A stretch of 64,000 nucleotides of DNA from contig OZ242367.1 in the NCBI GenBank assembly GCA_965209015.1, forward strand, positions 992,001 to 1,056,000, written 5' to 3'. The DNA comes from Bin80 sp965209015 (GTDB taxonomy: Bacteria; Bacteroidota; Rhodothermia; Rhodothermales; Bin80). A program made the position numbers and the translations under genes. The number at the start of each line of letters is the position of its first letter. Positions within the stretch are counted from its first letter, which is position 1. The notes beneath the pieces are model-generated. The model worked only from the letters and a program-made list of their open reading frames with translations. It did not search any database and was not told the DNA's origin. Shown here piece by piece: positions 48,954 to 58,770 of this stretch.

Positions 48954-50201
48954 TTAAGCTTGTGATGATCGGGGTGACTTCCACAGACAGACCTTGAAAC
49001 GATCCTCTTCTTCAATGAGATCCGGGTCTGTTCCATTATGCGCTTGCATTGATTGGATAATTCGTTTGCGAACTCCAAGTCCGAAGTGTTCGATATAGCG
49101 GCAGTCTCGGAGAAATTGCGTGAGAAACTGATTACGTATCACCCGAATTACTCCTCGTTTCATTTTTTCTACGGTTACCCCATTAGGAAGGCGGCCAGGA
49201 GAAATAATTTCCAGTCGATCTTCATACATGGACAGTTCAATATCAGTACCTTCATGCGTGTAATCGCGGTGAATTATGGCGTTGACAATGGCTTCCCTCA
49301 CTGCGTCAATTGGAAACACTTTTTTTTGTTGCCGTCTTCCGCCCTCAAGCCATGCAACACTTTCCATGTTTCTTCTCACAAAGTCTACTGAACGGTCAAT
49401 CAAACCACTACCAATTACGGAACGGTTCTCTGAGTAGAGTGGCACCAATGGTCCGCGGATAGTCTCTTCGTCAGTGGTATTGTAATCTTTCTCGGTTCCA
49501 GGAAATACCACAGCTGTTACGCCCGCCTGCTTTAATCGGCGATTTGGGTTTTTACCGAAGAGGAGCAGTCCTGCGATTGACACACAGATACCATTATCTG
49601 TCTCAACGAGTAAGTCGGAATTAAGAAGAAGTTGTTCCCATTCGTGAGTTTCGTCATGTGGGGGAACTGATATTTCAAGGATGAATTGGAAATAGTTGGC
49701 AATCCGTTCCAGATCAAGGCTTTCTAGTCTTGTATTTAGTACCGGCTTGGTTTCATAATTAACCAACCCTGCGGACTGATATAACCGCACCTCTTCTGTA
49801 CGCGTTGCTTCACGCGAAGTACTGCCAACCCGAACATACGTCACCCACATATTGCTCCTGAGTGCTCTATAGGGTTTAGATGAGGTATCCGGAGAAAGTT
49901 TTATGATGCCGACTGATCTATTATCATCCATTTTAATTGAAAGAAAATCAGGAATAACCGATGGCTGAATATTATTTTGAGCAATATTCATGACTCTCTC
50001 TTCGGTGGATGTATTACCCTCTGAAATCCCTGAAATCTCTCCGTTGTCTTCCACTCCCAATAAGATGGCTCCCCCTCTCTGGTTGAGTAAAGCTGACATT
50101 TCCTTCGCCAAAGATGCAGGATGCACATCATCTCGCTTAAATTCGACGTACGAATTCTCACCATTGAGGATCAGATCCAGCAATTCCACCCTTGTCATCA
50201 A
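48954..50201 (-). CDS. AlbA_2 / HATPase_c_4 DNA-binding regulator-like protein
   Basis: A 415-residue protein. The N-terminal AlbA_2 (Schlafen-like, DUF4062-neighbour) domain begins ENSYVEFKRDDVHPASLAKE and has GGAILLGVEDNGEISG (about residues 14-60). The C-terminal GHKL-like ATPase, HATPase_c_4, has REAIVNAIIHRDYTHEG, IELSMYEDRLEIISPGRLP and FGLGVRKRIIQSM. This two-domain arrangement is typical of 'ATP-binding/transcriptional regulator' proteins in defence islands. The start codon lies immediately after the stop of the TrlF-like gene, so they are co-translated. The N-terminal domain may bind or cleave nucleic acid. Confidence 0.78.
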   Translation of the reverse strand: MMTRVELLDLILNGENSYVEFKRDDVHPASLAKEMSALLNQRGGAILLGVEDNGEISGISEGNTSTEERVMNIAQNNIQPSVIPDFLSIKMDDNRSVGIIKLSPDTSSKPYRALRSNMWVTYVRVGSTSREATRTEEVRLYQSAGLVNYETKPVLNTRLESLDLERIANYFQFILEISVPPHDETHEWEQLLLNSDLLVETDNGICVSIAGLLLFGKNPNRRLKQAGVTAVVFPGTEKDYNTTDEETIRGPLVPLYSENRSVIGSGLIDRSVDFVRRNMESVAWLEGGRRQQKKVFPIDAVREAIVNAIIHRDYTHEGTDIELSMYEDRLEIISPGRLPNGVTVEKMKRGVIRVIRNQFLTQFLRDCRYIEHFGLGVRKRIIQSMQAHNGTDPDLIEEEDRFKVCLWKSPRSSQA

Positions 50202-52910
50202 TCAAAAACCATATTTCCGGCGACGAATTTCAAATGCCTCTCGGCCACCTTCAAGAATTTCTTCTACCAGTTCACGAACTGGCTGCGAGTCAATTGCCCC
50301 CACATGCTCAGCTGCTATACTCCCGTACCCAATACCAGAGTCGTTGTGAGTTGACAGTCCGAGGATCATCTCAGCGTCACCCAGTACGGGGATATTTGCA
50401 TTATGTGTAGAGAATATAAATTGCCTTCGCTGCTTAGCTTCGCGCATTCTGGGGACAATTCCTTCGGTAATAAAACGGTTATCCAGATCATCTTCTGGCT
50501 GATCTACTATTAACGGCGCGTCAGAATCAAGAAGTAGCAGTAACAATACGGCAGTTGCTTTCTGCCCAGTCGAAAGCTCGTCAAGTCTCTGCCACACTGG
50601 ATTCCCACCCTTTGGCATTGTATTCAGGCTAATTGTTGTGGTCGGTGAAAGTTGAAGTTCCTCAATTTTCATATAAACTTCAGGATCAGCCCCACAAATG
50701 CGCTCAGCCTGTCCTGAGGAAAAACCATAAACTTTCTGTAGTTCGCCAGCACCAGACTGGCAAGCTTTGACGAAATTCGTGAGAGATAAATCAGGGATTC
50801 CACGCAGAATTTCGATAGCTTCCGACAGGCGACCACCGATTTTGTCGCGAAGTATATCAAAAAGCGGATCAAGATTGTCTGCTGCGGTTACCTTCACCTT
50901 GACGCGGTTACGGAGTTTACTACTGACTTCCCTTGCCGCTTGGTCAAGAATACGGAACTCCCTGGCCTTGACATCTTCCCACTCAGCTACTAGTTCCCTT
51001 CGTATATCGGTGGCTTCTTTCACCATTCGTTCTAGAGATTGCAGCCTTCTCTGAAGCGGACGCAACTGTTCAATTTTTCTGCGAAGTTGAATAAATTCTT
51101 CCCCGTCCACACGCGATTTTTGAAGACTTCGCAGGATTTCTTCATAGGACGAGTTTACCTGTTGTTTATGAGACTCCCATTCTGAGTGTATTTGGCTAAT
51201 ATTTTGGTCAGTGCACTGCAATGCTTGTTTCAGGTCATCAGCGATTTTAATTACGTCGGATTCGAAATTGGTAAACACTTTATTTACAGATGAAAGCAGT
51301 TCCTTATTAGGTAAGTTTTCAAGGGCATTTTCTGATAGAAAGGTGCGACTAATGGGCAGCTCGCGTTGGATGCTTTCCAATATTTCCCGAAAGGGTTGGA
51401 GGTACTCGGGAATCGTCTCCTCGAGAATTCGCTCTTCTCTGACCAATAAACTTTGTTCCTGCAATTGTTCTTCAAGGCCGGCTTCCTGATAATGCTTCAA
51501 GGTTTCCTCCAGAGTAGGGAGAGTGGCGAGAAGTTCCTCAATGTTTTGAATCTCTATGTTCTTCTCGTACAGTATGCGTCGGCTCTCACGAAGCTTTTGC
51601 TTAAGCGAAGCTTTTTGAGTAGTGAGTGACTCATCCTGTTCAATGAAGCGACCAAGTAGCCGGGTGAGTTTTTGGTTACTCTTAGTTAGTTCCGATATCT
51701 CATGCTGACCATATACTTCAACCTTTGGAATTATATCTGAAGGGTTGAGGTTTGTGATCTTTCCACTCTGTTCTCGCACGATTGGCGGATTTGGGATGGT
51801 ACGCTCAATCTGAAAATATCGCTTATTGGGCCGCTGCAAACGTACCAACATGGTTATTTTGGTACCATTACGTAGTACTTGCCGAACAATGCCGGCATGC
51901 GCATTGCGAGCATCTTCTCCCAAGGGTTCAAGCTGCAGCACTGCACGAATACTTTCTATAACCGTAGATTTACCTGTACCCCTTCCTCCGATAAGCACAT
52001 TCAGATTGGAATTTAAGCGCACCTTCACGCCGTCCAAAAACCCACCTTGCCATGTCAATGAGATAATCTCCGCATGTGTCTTATGGACTAAATCACCTTC
52101 CTTCGGATTCAATCGGATCCGGGATCCGGGATCCAGAAAGGCCTGTCGCAATCCATCTATACCGACTTCCGACATCTTAACCCAACATGTAGCAGAGCGA
52201 TCATCCAAGTCGTCGGGTGTTGCGATGTCTTTCGCATTAACTACTGCAACGGCAGGCGTTCCCTCAAGTGTGCCAGAGCGGTGATAGTCAGGGTTTTTAT
52301 TTTCAACTATCTTACGAATTCTATGGGGTAGTTCGGCAACCTCTCCTGGGATCTGAATAGCGAGGAGATTACTATCTTGCCATGCACGGATTCTCGCTTG
52401 GCCATTCAGTTCCTCGAACAATCCATTATTGTTCGTGGCATGTGCGGCAATAGAGATTCCCTCTTGATTCTGAACCGTTTCCAAGATCTTAGCAAACGTC
52501 TGATTGGAAGGATTAGATGACGGTTGTGTATCACGGATCCCAAATTCTCCCAGATAGCGACTAAGTTTATCATTATCCACATCTGGTGGGTACAGACACA
52601 AAACATGGATGCCCTCGCTTGAGGATATTTCAAAGCCTGGGAAAATATGGATTTTATGATTCTGGGCTGCATCCTGAAAGGCGGCGACACCGCTGATACT
52701 GTTGTGATCCGTGATGGCCAGCACCTTGATATCCAGCTCTACTGCTTTGTCTATGACCGCTCGGGCATAACTGGCTGCATCACCTTCATTCGGCCTACCC
52801 CGAAACGTTTCTCCATAATGATGTGGATTCACTTGGAATGCGCATTTATAGAACTTTGCTCCGCAAGGAAGATTTTGAGTGTCTGCGAAGAGGTCTGAGT
52901 TATCAATCAT
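50202..52910 (-). CDS. TrlF-like PHP-domain / SMC-type ATPase
   Basis: A 902-residue protein joining a PHP phosphoesterase to an SMC/RecF-type ATPase. The PHP domain has a metal-site segment VLAITDHNSISG (near residue 66) and IFPGFEISSSEGIHVL. The ATPase has Walker A LIGGRGTGKST (near 310), a coiled-coil region (about 430-660), the signature DELSTGQKATAVLLLLLL and Walker B PLIVDQPEDDLDNRF (near 803), then FIFSTHNANIPVLGDAEMI (H-loop). This is the TrlF architecture. It is followed at once by the AlbA_2/HATPase gene. The PHP hydrolase is probably a nuclease or phosphatase controlled by the ATPase. The pair is a likely two-gene defence system. Confidence 0.82.
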   Translation of the reverse strand: MIDNSDLFADTQNLPCGAKFYKCAFQVNPHHYGETFRGRPNEGDAASYARAVIDKAVELDIKVLAITDHNSISGVAAFQDAAQNHKIHIFPGFEISSSEGIHVLCLYPPDVDNDKLSRYLGEFGIRDTQPSSNPSNQTFAKILETVQNQEGISIAAHATNNNGLFEELNGQARIRAWQDSNLLAIQIPGEVAELPHRIRKIVENKNPDYHRSGTLEGTPAVAVVNAKDIATPDDLDDRSATCWVKMSEVGIDGLRQAFLDPGSRIRLNPKEGDLVHKTHAEIISLTWQGGFLDGVKVRLNSNLNVLIGGRGTGKSTVIESIRAVLQLEPLGEDARNAHAGIVRQVLRNGTKITMLVRLQRPNKRYFQIERTIPNPPIVREQSGKITNLNPSDIIPKVEVYGQHEISELTKSNQKLTRLLGRFIEQDESLTTQKASLKQKLRESRRILYEKNIEIQNIEELLATLPTLEETLKHYQEAGLEEQLQEQSLLVREERILEETIPEYLQPFREILESIQRELPISRTFLSENALENLPNKELLSSVNKVFTNFESDVIKIADDLKQALQCTDQNISQIHSEWESHKQQVNSSYEEILRSLQKSRVDGEEFIQLRRKIEQLRPLQRRLQSLERMVKEATDIRRELVAEWEDVKAREFRILDQAAREVSSKLRNRVKVKVTAADNLDPLFDILRDKIGGRLSEAIEILRGIPDLSLTNFVKACQSGAGELQKVYGFSSGQAERICGADPEVYMKIEELQLSPTTTISLNTMPKGGNPVWQRLDELSTGQKATAVLLLLLLDSDAPLIVDQPEDDLDNRFITEGIVPRMREAKQRRQFIFSTHNANIPVLGDAEMILGLSTHNDSGIGYGSIAAEHVGAIDSQPVRELVEEILEGGREAFEIRRRKYGF

Positions 52911-53501
52911 ACGTCAGATGGTATGATAGAAGACGTTTTCAACTCTACGTAATGGTATCGGGTAGATTTTCATGAATAGAATTAAATTCCACAGGTAAGA
53001 GATTCCAGGATAATTGGTTGGATAGCCAGGGGACAACGCATTCTAACCGAACACTGGAAAAATCGAGGAACAATTTCATGCGACGAAATCTGTAGAGGCT
53101 GCAAACCATCCTCAATGGATTATATATTATTATTGATCCCTGAACAGATAAGATAATTACCTCTTAAAGTGATAATGCTCCCGAAATAATACTCATGTAT
53201 AGTTGTTCATCATAAATTCTTTAACCACGGAATTTTTTGTAGATAAACAGATGGATCACAAAGCATAAATAGATTCATCTTTGAGAATTTTTCAGAATAT
53301 GGAGACAAAGCTTACTGTTATGCGATATACATATTTATTGAATCTTTCAATATTTGGTTAGGCAATATTGTCGGACGGGTGAGCAATAGGATTTACAGTT
53401 TCAGGGGCAAGTAGTTCAATTTTCCTAATGTGTAGTATACTCTCAAGGTACGGGATTCTCTTGATTGTGCCTGAGTCCAGCAATTCCCACTAAGCAATTA
53501 A
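52911..53501. other. Intergenic region upstream of the ISL3 remnant
   Basis: About 590 bp, AT-rich, with no credible gene. Its last 25 bases (CAGCAATTCCCACTAAGCAA) resemble the 3' end of the hypothetical gene at 48265. The translated remnant reads LIA-stop-WELL, so a decayed second copy of that gene lies here, cut by the IS end. Confidence 0.45.
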
Positions 53502-54785
53502 GGTTCTACAGCAATTCGTGTGGAATACTTACCTTTCGTTCTCTCTAAATTTACATATTTTCATGGAACCAGTTCCAGATTTTGCGGTGCGCCAACAGCT
53601 TACAATTAGGAAGCGAGTGGAGGATTGATCGGATGCTTTTGGATGCGGAAGCTCAACGGATTGACATTTATATATCCCATTCGGGTCGTTCGTTGATCTG
53701 CCCGAAGACTGAGGAGACAGGAACGTTGTATGACCACCGTAAGGAGCGTTCTTGGCGGCATCTGGATTGGTTTCAGTTTCGATGTTTTGTCCACTGCTAG
53801 GTCCCTCGGGTCAAGTCTTCCGCAGGGGTGAACACAATTGAGGTTCTCTGGTCAAGTGCTTCGCAACGTTATACAAAAGCCTTTGAATCCTGGACGATTC
53901 GATTGCTCCAAGCGACCAAGAATCAAACGAAGACGGCGGAGTTGCTTCGTTGCAAGTTTGATGTGGAGAATCAGATCCTGCACCGCAGTGTGGAGTTTGG
54001 GGAACGGCGGCATGTGCTGCAAGGCATTTCGCATGTGAGTGTAGATGAGAAGGCGATTCATCACGGCCACAAGTACGCCACCGGCGTAAGTGATTCCGAA
54101 CGAGGCGTGTCATTGATGTAGGACAGGGACGCGACAAACATAGCGTAACTGCCCTGTTACAGGGACTTCTGGGGGATCTAAAAGACGAGATCCAGACCCT
54201 TACGACCAATAGGTGGAAGGCCTCTATTTCTTGTGCCACCGAGCGGTTTCCACATGCGACGCTAATCCATGATCACTTTCACCTGATCCAGTATCTCAAC
54301 AAAGCGATTGATCAAGTTCGCAGACGCGAGGTCAAGCAGCATGATGAACTCAAACATAGTCGGTATGCGCTCCTGAAAAACGAAGCGAACCGCACCGTAA
54401 AGCAAGAGGATACGTTTCAGGCGATCCAGAAATTGAACTTGCAGGTCCGCATTGCCTGGAGACGGAGAGAGGAATTTAAGGCGATCTTTCAATGCCGTGC
54501 TTTCGGCGATGCAAAAAAGTACTTCAAGCTATGGCTTAAAAGCGTAAATGAAGAAGCCGTAAAGGAGGTCATCCGGATCGCCGAGATGTTTGAACGACAC
54601 CAAGAAGGCGTCTGTAATGCGCCGTGCCATGAGCAGTCTAATGCCAGAGCAGAACGAATCAACGGCAAGATTCAAGAAGTCAAAACCGTCGGAAGAGGAT
54701 ATAGAAAATTCAAAAACTTTCGGAGTGCGGTCCCCTTTTTCCATGGAGGCTTAGACCTCCAGCCACAATATTCGCGGTAGAACCC
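53502..54785 (+). mobile_element. ISL3-family insertion element remnant
   Basis: The left end GGTTCTACAGCAA (53502) and the right end, read inverted, GGGTTCTACCGCGAA (54771-54785), form imperfect terminal repeats around an ISL3-type transposase in broken frames. The element is about 1.28 kb, a normal ISL3 length. I see no clear target-site duplication. Insertion truncated the gene at 54786-55117. Confidence 0.65.
53563..54780 (+). pseudogene. ISL3 transposase, frameshifted
   Basis: The protein can be followed in changing frames. The N-terminal DNA-binding part reads SEWRIDRMLLDAEAQRIDIY and HRKERSWRHLDWFQFRCFVH, as in ISL3 zinc-binding regions. The next part, 53828-54121, reads WTIRLLQATKNQTKTAELLR and the DDE start HVSVDEKAIHHGHKY. 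The remainder, to 54780, reads HDHFHLIQYLNKAIDQVRR ... SNARAERINGKIQ ... GRGYRKFKNF. HDxFHxxxxLNxAxDxVRR and the NARxExxNxxIK catalytic end are ISL3 hallmarks. At least two frameshifts make it non-functional. Confidence 0.75.
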
Positions 54786-55117
54786 TTTGCATCAATGGCG
54801 TTAAACCAGATATTCAAATCTGGATCTCTGGGATTCAACTTAGCATCCAGCTTTACATCTAGGGCCTTCAATTCAATGCGTAACTCATTCAGACCAGAAT
54901 CCAATTTGGACTCAAACGATGCTGCAATCGTTTTGAGTTGATCAGAAACCCGCACTAACAATGGGTTTGCCATGAGTTGAACAACCTTGTTCGCTTCAAC
55001 CGCCTCAGAACTGGACTTCAATCTAGTTCCGATATTCGGGTAAGATACCAAAGTAATTTTAGGTTTAACCATTCGTAGCTCGCGCAACGAATTGAAAGAT
55101 TTGAGGTTTCCATTCAA
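54786..55117 (-). pseudogene. Hypothetical protein, 3' end cut by the ISL3 element
   Basis: A minus-strand frame of 110 codons before the IS junction, then 25 codons of IS-derived sequence to a stop at 54710. The native part is helical with a repeated pattern LDSGLNELRIELKALDVKLDA, resembling small coiled-coil proteins. A downstream start at MVKPKITLV is possible. The original C-terminus is lost. Function unknown. Confidence 0.45.
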
Positions 55118-55327
55118 TTAGGGATTGGGAATCACAGTGTTCACGGAGGTACAGAAAATAGGAAGAGCAGGTTTAGAAAAAGTAATCAATGGTAGAGTAG
55201 CAACGGATGAATTATAGCTTGACCGGTTGTTTTCACGCAACTGGATGATTGGAAAGCGAAACGTCATATAAAATTAGCTGAGGATTCGCAGTCAACAGAT
55301 GATGTCTCGTCTTGATGATGAGCACCT

Positions 55328-56407
55328 TTAAGCAATTGTGACCGATTCATCAAGGTAGACATCCTGAATTGCATTCAGGATGCCAATCCCATCGTTCATT
55401 GGACGCTGAAAAGCTTTCCGTCCAGAAATCAACCCCATGCCTCCGGCACGCTTGTTGATCACGGCCGTTTTAACCGCTTGTTGCAGATCATTTGCACCAG
55501 ATGCACCACCCGAATTGATCAGACCACAACGTCCCATATAGCAATTCGCAACTTGATACCGCGTGAGATCAATCGGATGACGACTTGATAGTTCGGTGTA
55601 AATCCGATCATCGAACTTGCCGTAACTGGAACCCCCATAATTCAGAGCAGCATAGCCACCATTTGAGGTCGGCTGTTTTTGTTTAATGATATCTGCCTCA
55701 ATCGTTACCCCCAAGTGATTTGCTTGACCAGTCAGATCGGCGGATGCTTCGTGATTCACCCCCTCAATTTTGAAGGCGCTGTTTCGGACGTAACACCAAA
55801 GGATCGTAAGCATTCCTAATTCATGCGCATAGGCAAATGCTTCAGTCACTTCTTGCAACTGACGATTGGATTCCTCAGATCCAAAGTAGATCGTAGCTCC
55901 CACGCCGATACAACCCATATCCCATGCATTCTGAATATTTGCAAAAAGGATCTGATCATGTGTGTTTGGATAGCTCAATAGTTCATTATGGTTGAACTTT
56001 AGTATGAATGGAATTTTGTGTGCATACCTACGTGCAACGGCGCCTAATACGCCGTAAGTTGAAGCGACTCCATTACATCCCCCCTCAATCGCAAGCCGGA
56101 CAATATTTTCGGGATCAAAATACATAGGATTCTTTGCGAAGGAGGCGCCCGCCGAGTGCTCAATTCCTTGGTCAACCGGTAAAACAGATACGTATCCGGT
56201 GCCGGATAATCGTCCGGAGTTGAAGAGCATTTGCATGGAGCGAAGTACGCGGGGGCTACGGTCCGATCCGGCCCACACTTCGTCAACAAAATTGGGGCCC
56301 GGTAGATGCAGAGTCTCATTTGAGATGGTCGTGCACGAATGCGTCAAGAGATCTTCTGCTGAGTCCTCAAGGACGTCCGCGATATTTGTGTTTTGTAGGT
56401 TAGCCAT
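55328..56407 (-). CDS. Class I fructose-bisphosphate aldolase (DhnA/FbaB type)
   Basis: A 359-residue DhnA-type class I aldolase, which cleaves fructose-1,6-bisphosphate through a Schiff base without metal. Typical segments are VLPVDQGIEHSAGASF (near residue 80), PFILKFNHNELLSY, GVTIEADIIKQKQP (the lysine of IIKQK is the probable Schiff base) and GRCGLINSGGASGANDLQQA, giving the phosphate site. The length and the NFG-like INSGGASG loop fit the family. It is alone on its strand after the truncated gene and precedes the FAD oxidoreductase. Glycolysis or gluconeogenesis is the expected role. Confidence 0.9.
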   Translation of the reverse strand: MANLQNTNIADVLEDSAEDLLTHSCTTISNETLHLPGPNFVDEVWAGSDRSPRVLRSMQMLFNSGRLSGTGYVSVLPVDQGIEHSAGASFAKNPMYFDPENIVRLAIEGGCNGVASTYGVLGAVARRYAHKIPFILKFNHNELLSYPNTHDQILFANIQNAWDMGCIGVGATIYFGSEESNRQLQEVTEAFAYAHELGMLTILWCYVRNSAFKIEGVNHEASADLTGQANHLGVTIEADIIKQKQPTSNGGYAALNYGGSSYGKFDDRIYTELSSRHPIDLTRYQVANCYMGRCGLINSGGASGANDLQQAVKTAVINKRAGGMGLISGRKAFQRPMNDGIGILNAIQDVYLDESVTIA

Positions 56408-56452
56408 TTATTATGAAAGTTGATAAAGCATGAAGTTAAGGTATGTGTGCAT

Positions 56453-57511
56453 TTAATCGCTCATTTCCGAGGTGAGTTTCTTAAGTATTTCGTTTTTTAT
56501 GCGTAATTCTTTGGGAATACGAATCGGGTTCACCATCCAATCCGAGAGATTTCGTCCGATATAGGATCCAAAGAGCAAGCCCTTTGATCCAAGTCCAGTT
56601 AGGATCCATACGTTCTTCGTGATTGGCCCGACTATCGGTAACCGGGTGCCAGAAACTCCAACGCGTATTCCTGCGGAGGTACGGTGAATTGTTGCGGAAT
56701 CTACCCGAGGAATCATTTGACGTGTTAACGCGAGGATTTTATTCATGCCCTCGGGTGTGGGTTTGTCATTTGGGTAAGAGTGTTCATAGGTCGTCCCGAG
56801 AATCAGTCTACTCCGTAAAGGGACAATATATCCGAACCCACTCACTGGAAGAGGGACTGAAATTCCCGCAGGAATTGATGTTTGAAGTACTTGTCCCTTG
56901 ATGCAATGTAGGTTCAAACAAGACAATTCTGGGAAAGAGGTATAGCCAGCGCCCAAGGCCAGGATCATCGTCTTGGCGGACAACCGTGTTCCCGAGGCCA
57001 GTACAGCTGTTACATTTGAGCCATTATCTTTCCAACTTGCGAGGTTCTCGGATAGGATCGTCCCATTCGGGGGCAGTGTATTGAAGATGGCACTGAGCAT
57101 CTGGGGGGTATCCACTACACCACCGGTTGTAATTGCTGCACCAAGCGGGGCTCGAACTGAGGGATAGTCTTTCTGCATCAGACCGGACGAAAGCCAGGTC
57201 ACGGAATTGGGATCACTCACGGACCTTTCGCAAAATTCTGATGCCTGTGCCTCACTGATCGCAGGGCGTAGAATCCCAGTGGGCGTATAGGTATTCTGTG
57301 CACTGGCAAGTTCCAGAGTTGCGAGTAAATCTTGATAGGATTGGTCGGCATTCCAGAATTTCCGTATTCGCTGACCGGCGAATGGATTGGCTAGTCCGGC
57401 AGCAACAGCAGATGCTACTGGGGATGTGCCCCTTAGCAATGTCACCTGTTTCGTCTGAGACAGCCATAAAGCTGCGCAGGATCCACCTATGCCCGCACCT
57501 GCAACGATCAC
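56453..57511 (-). CDS. FAD-dependent oxidoreductase (DAO family)
   Basis: A 352-residue flavoprotein of the D-amino-acid oxidase/glycine oxidase fold. The FAD-binding GAGIGGSCAALWLS is at residues 5-18 and GLANPFAGQRIRKFWN follows. The C-terminal WILTGLGSKGLLFGS (near 305) closes the FAD site, as in MnmC-like C-terminal domains. The start codon is a GTG. The frame continues upstream through GSPCDVIVAG without another usual start, so the real N-terminus may be one or two residues longer. Substrate unknown; amino-acid or tRNA-modification oxidation are the family options. Confidence 0.8.
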   Translation of the reverse strand: MIVAGAGIGGSCAALWLSQTKQVTLLRGTSPVASAVAAGLANPFAGQRIRKFWNADQSYQDLLATLELASAQNTYTPTGILRPAISEAQASEFCERSVSDPNSVTWLSSGLMQKDYPSVRAPLGAAITTGGVVDTPQMLSAIFNTLPPNGTILSENLASWKDNGSNVTAVLASGTRLSAKTMILALGAGYTSFPELSCLNLHCIKGQVLQTSIPAGISVPLPVSGFGYIVPLRSRLILGTTYEHSYPNDKPTPEGMNKILALTRQMIPRVDSATIHRTSAGIRVGVSGTRLPIVGPITKNVWILTGLGSKGLLFGSYIGRNLSDWMVNPIRIPKELRIKNEILKKLTSEMSD

Positions 57512-57583
57512 ATCACATGGGGAACCTTGGATAGAACGACTGGAACCGCTTGATAAGGCTTGAGTAATAATTTGGAATGTGTT

Positions 57584-57661
<78 letters not shown>

Positions 57662-57700
57662 AGCTCCATTAGAAACCTAACTATCCCCATGGAGCAACCA

Positions 57701-58735
57701 TCAGCGGCTCACTCGCCCAGATGTATCCCCTGAAAGTATTTTCTCCACTTCAGCAACGGTAGACAGGTTGAAATCACCAGGGATGCTATGCTTTAAGCAA
57801 GATGCAGCAACCCCAAAGTTGAGTGCTCGTTGGTCGTTCCCATCAAAGGTAAGTAGTCCGTAGATCAGTCCTCCTACAAACGAATCTCCCCCTCCAACAC
57901 GATCAACAATCGGAATGATGTCATAGGTTGGTCCATGGAGCAACTCGGATCCATTCCACAATACCCCTGACCATGTATTATGGGACGCACTCAGAGAACT
58001 TCGAAGTGTAATTGCGATCCGTTCGCAGCGGGAGAACCTTTCCATCAGTTGATGTCCCACGGATTCATAGGCAGCGGCATCCAAATGGCCACCATGCACT
58101 TCAACTCCCTCAGGATGAATACCAAAGACTTGTAGCGCATCTTCCTCATTACCAATGATCACATCACAAAAGGACACTAGTTCAGGCATCACCTCTGATG
58201 GCATTTTGCCCCATTGCCACAGCTTTGCTCGATAGTTGAGATCGACAGAAACTTTTACATCGTGTCGGTTCGCAGCTTCCAGGGCTTCCTTTACCGTTAA
58301 CGCGGCACTTTCGGAGATTGCAGGCGTGATCCCGGTCCAGTGAAACCAGTCTGCATCCTGAAAGACTTCATCCCAGTTGATCATCCCTGGGGTGATTGAA
58401 GCCATTGCCGAGTGCGCTCGATCATAGAGGACTTTGCTTGCACGTGCGGATGCACCGGTCTCAAGAAAGTAAATTCCCAATCGCTCGCCTCCACGCTGCA
58501 TAAATTGTGTATCTACTCCATGCGCTCGCATGGCATGGATTGCAGCGGTTCCTAGTTCATTCAGGGGGACTCGTGAGACAAAAGTGGATGGGATGCCATA
58601 TCCAGCTAGTGAAACGGCAACATTTGCTTCTCCGCCCCCGTAGCAGATGTCAAATGATGAGGCTTGAGTAAATCTCTGGAATCCTGGAGTTGAGAGCCGG
58701 AGCATGATTTCACCAAATGTAATGCAGCGTTTCAT
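57701..58735 (-). CDS. PfkB-family sugar kinase (2-keto-3-deoxygluconate kinase-like)
   Basis: A ribokinase-fold carbohydrate kinase of 344 residues. GEIMLRLSTPG near the start, the GGGEANVAVSLAGYG signature (near 33-47), and the catalytic DRVGGGDSFVGGLIYGLL (near residue 286, with the GAGD-type GGGD loop and base aspartate) are present. The FDICYGGGEANVAVSLA pattern and the tail are those of KdgK-type kinases, which phosphorylate 2-keto-3-deoxygluconate. No KDPG aldolase is adjacent, so the substrate is a guess. I start at the ATG at 58735 (MKRCITFGE); the 16 codons upstream overlap the transporter gene. It follows the SLC13 transporter, so an organic-acid or sugar-acid pathway is plausible. 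Confidence 0.82.
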   Translation of the reverse strand: MKRCITFGEIMLRLSTPGFQRFTQASSFDICYGGGEANVAVSLAGYGIPSTFVSRVPLNELGTAAIHAMRAHGVDTQFMQRGGERLGIYFLETGASARASKVLYDRAHSAMASITPGMINWDEVFQDADWFHWTGITPAISESAALTVKEALEAANRHDVKVSVDLNYRAKLWQWGKMPSEVMPELVSFCDVIIGNEEDALQVFGIHPEGVEVHGGHLDAAAYESVGHQLMERFSRCERIAITLRSSLSASHNTWSGVLWNGSELLHGPTYDIIPIVDRVGGGDSFVGGLIYGLLTFDGNDQRALNFGVAASCLKHSIPGDFNLSTVAEVEKILSGDTSGRVSR

Positions 58736-58770
58736 TGTGCGTAGAAATAGAATTGGATGAAGAACGAGAT

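Noticed and set aside
53811..54239. A 142-codon minus-strand frame in the ISL3 element
   Set aside because: Antisense to recognisable ISL3 transposase fragments.
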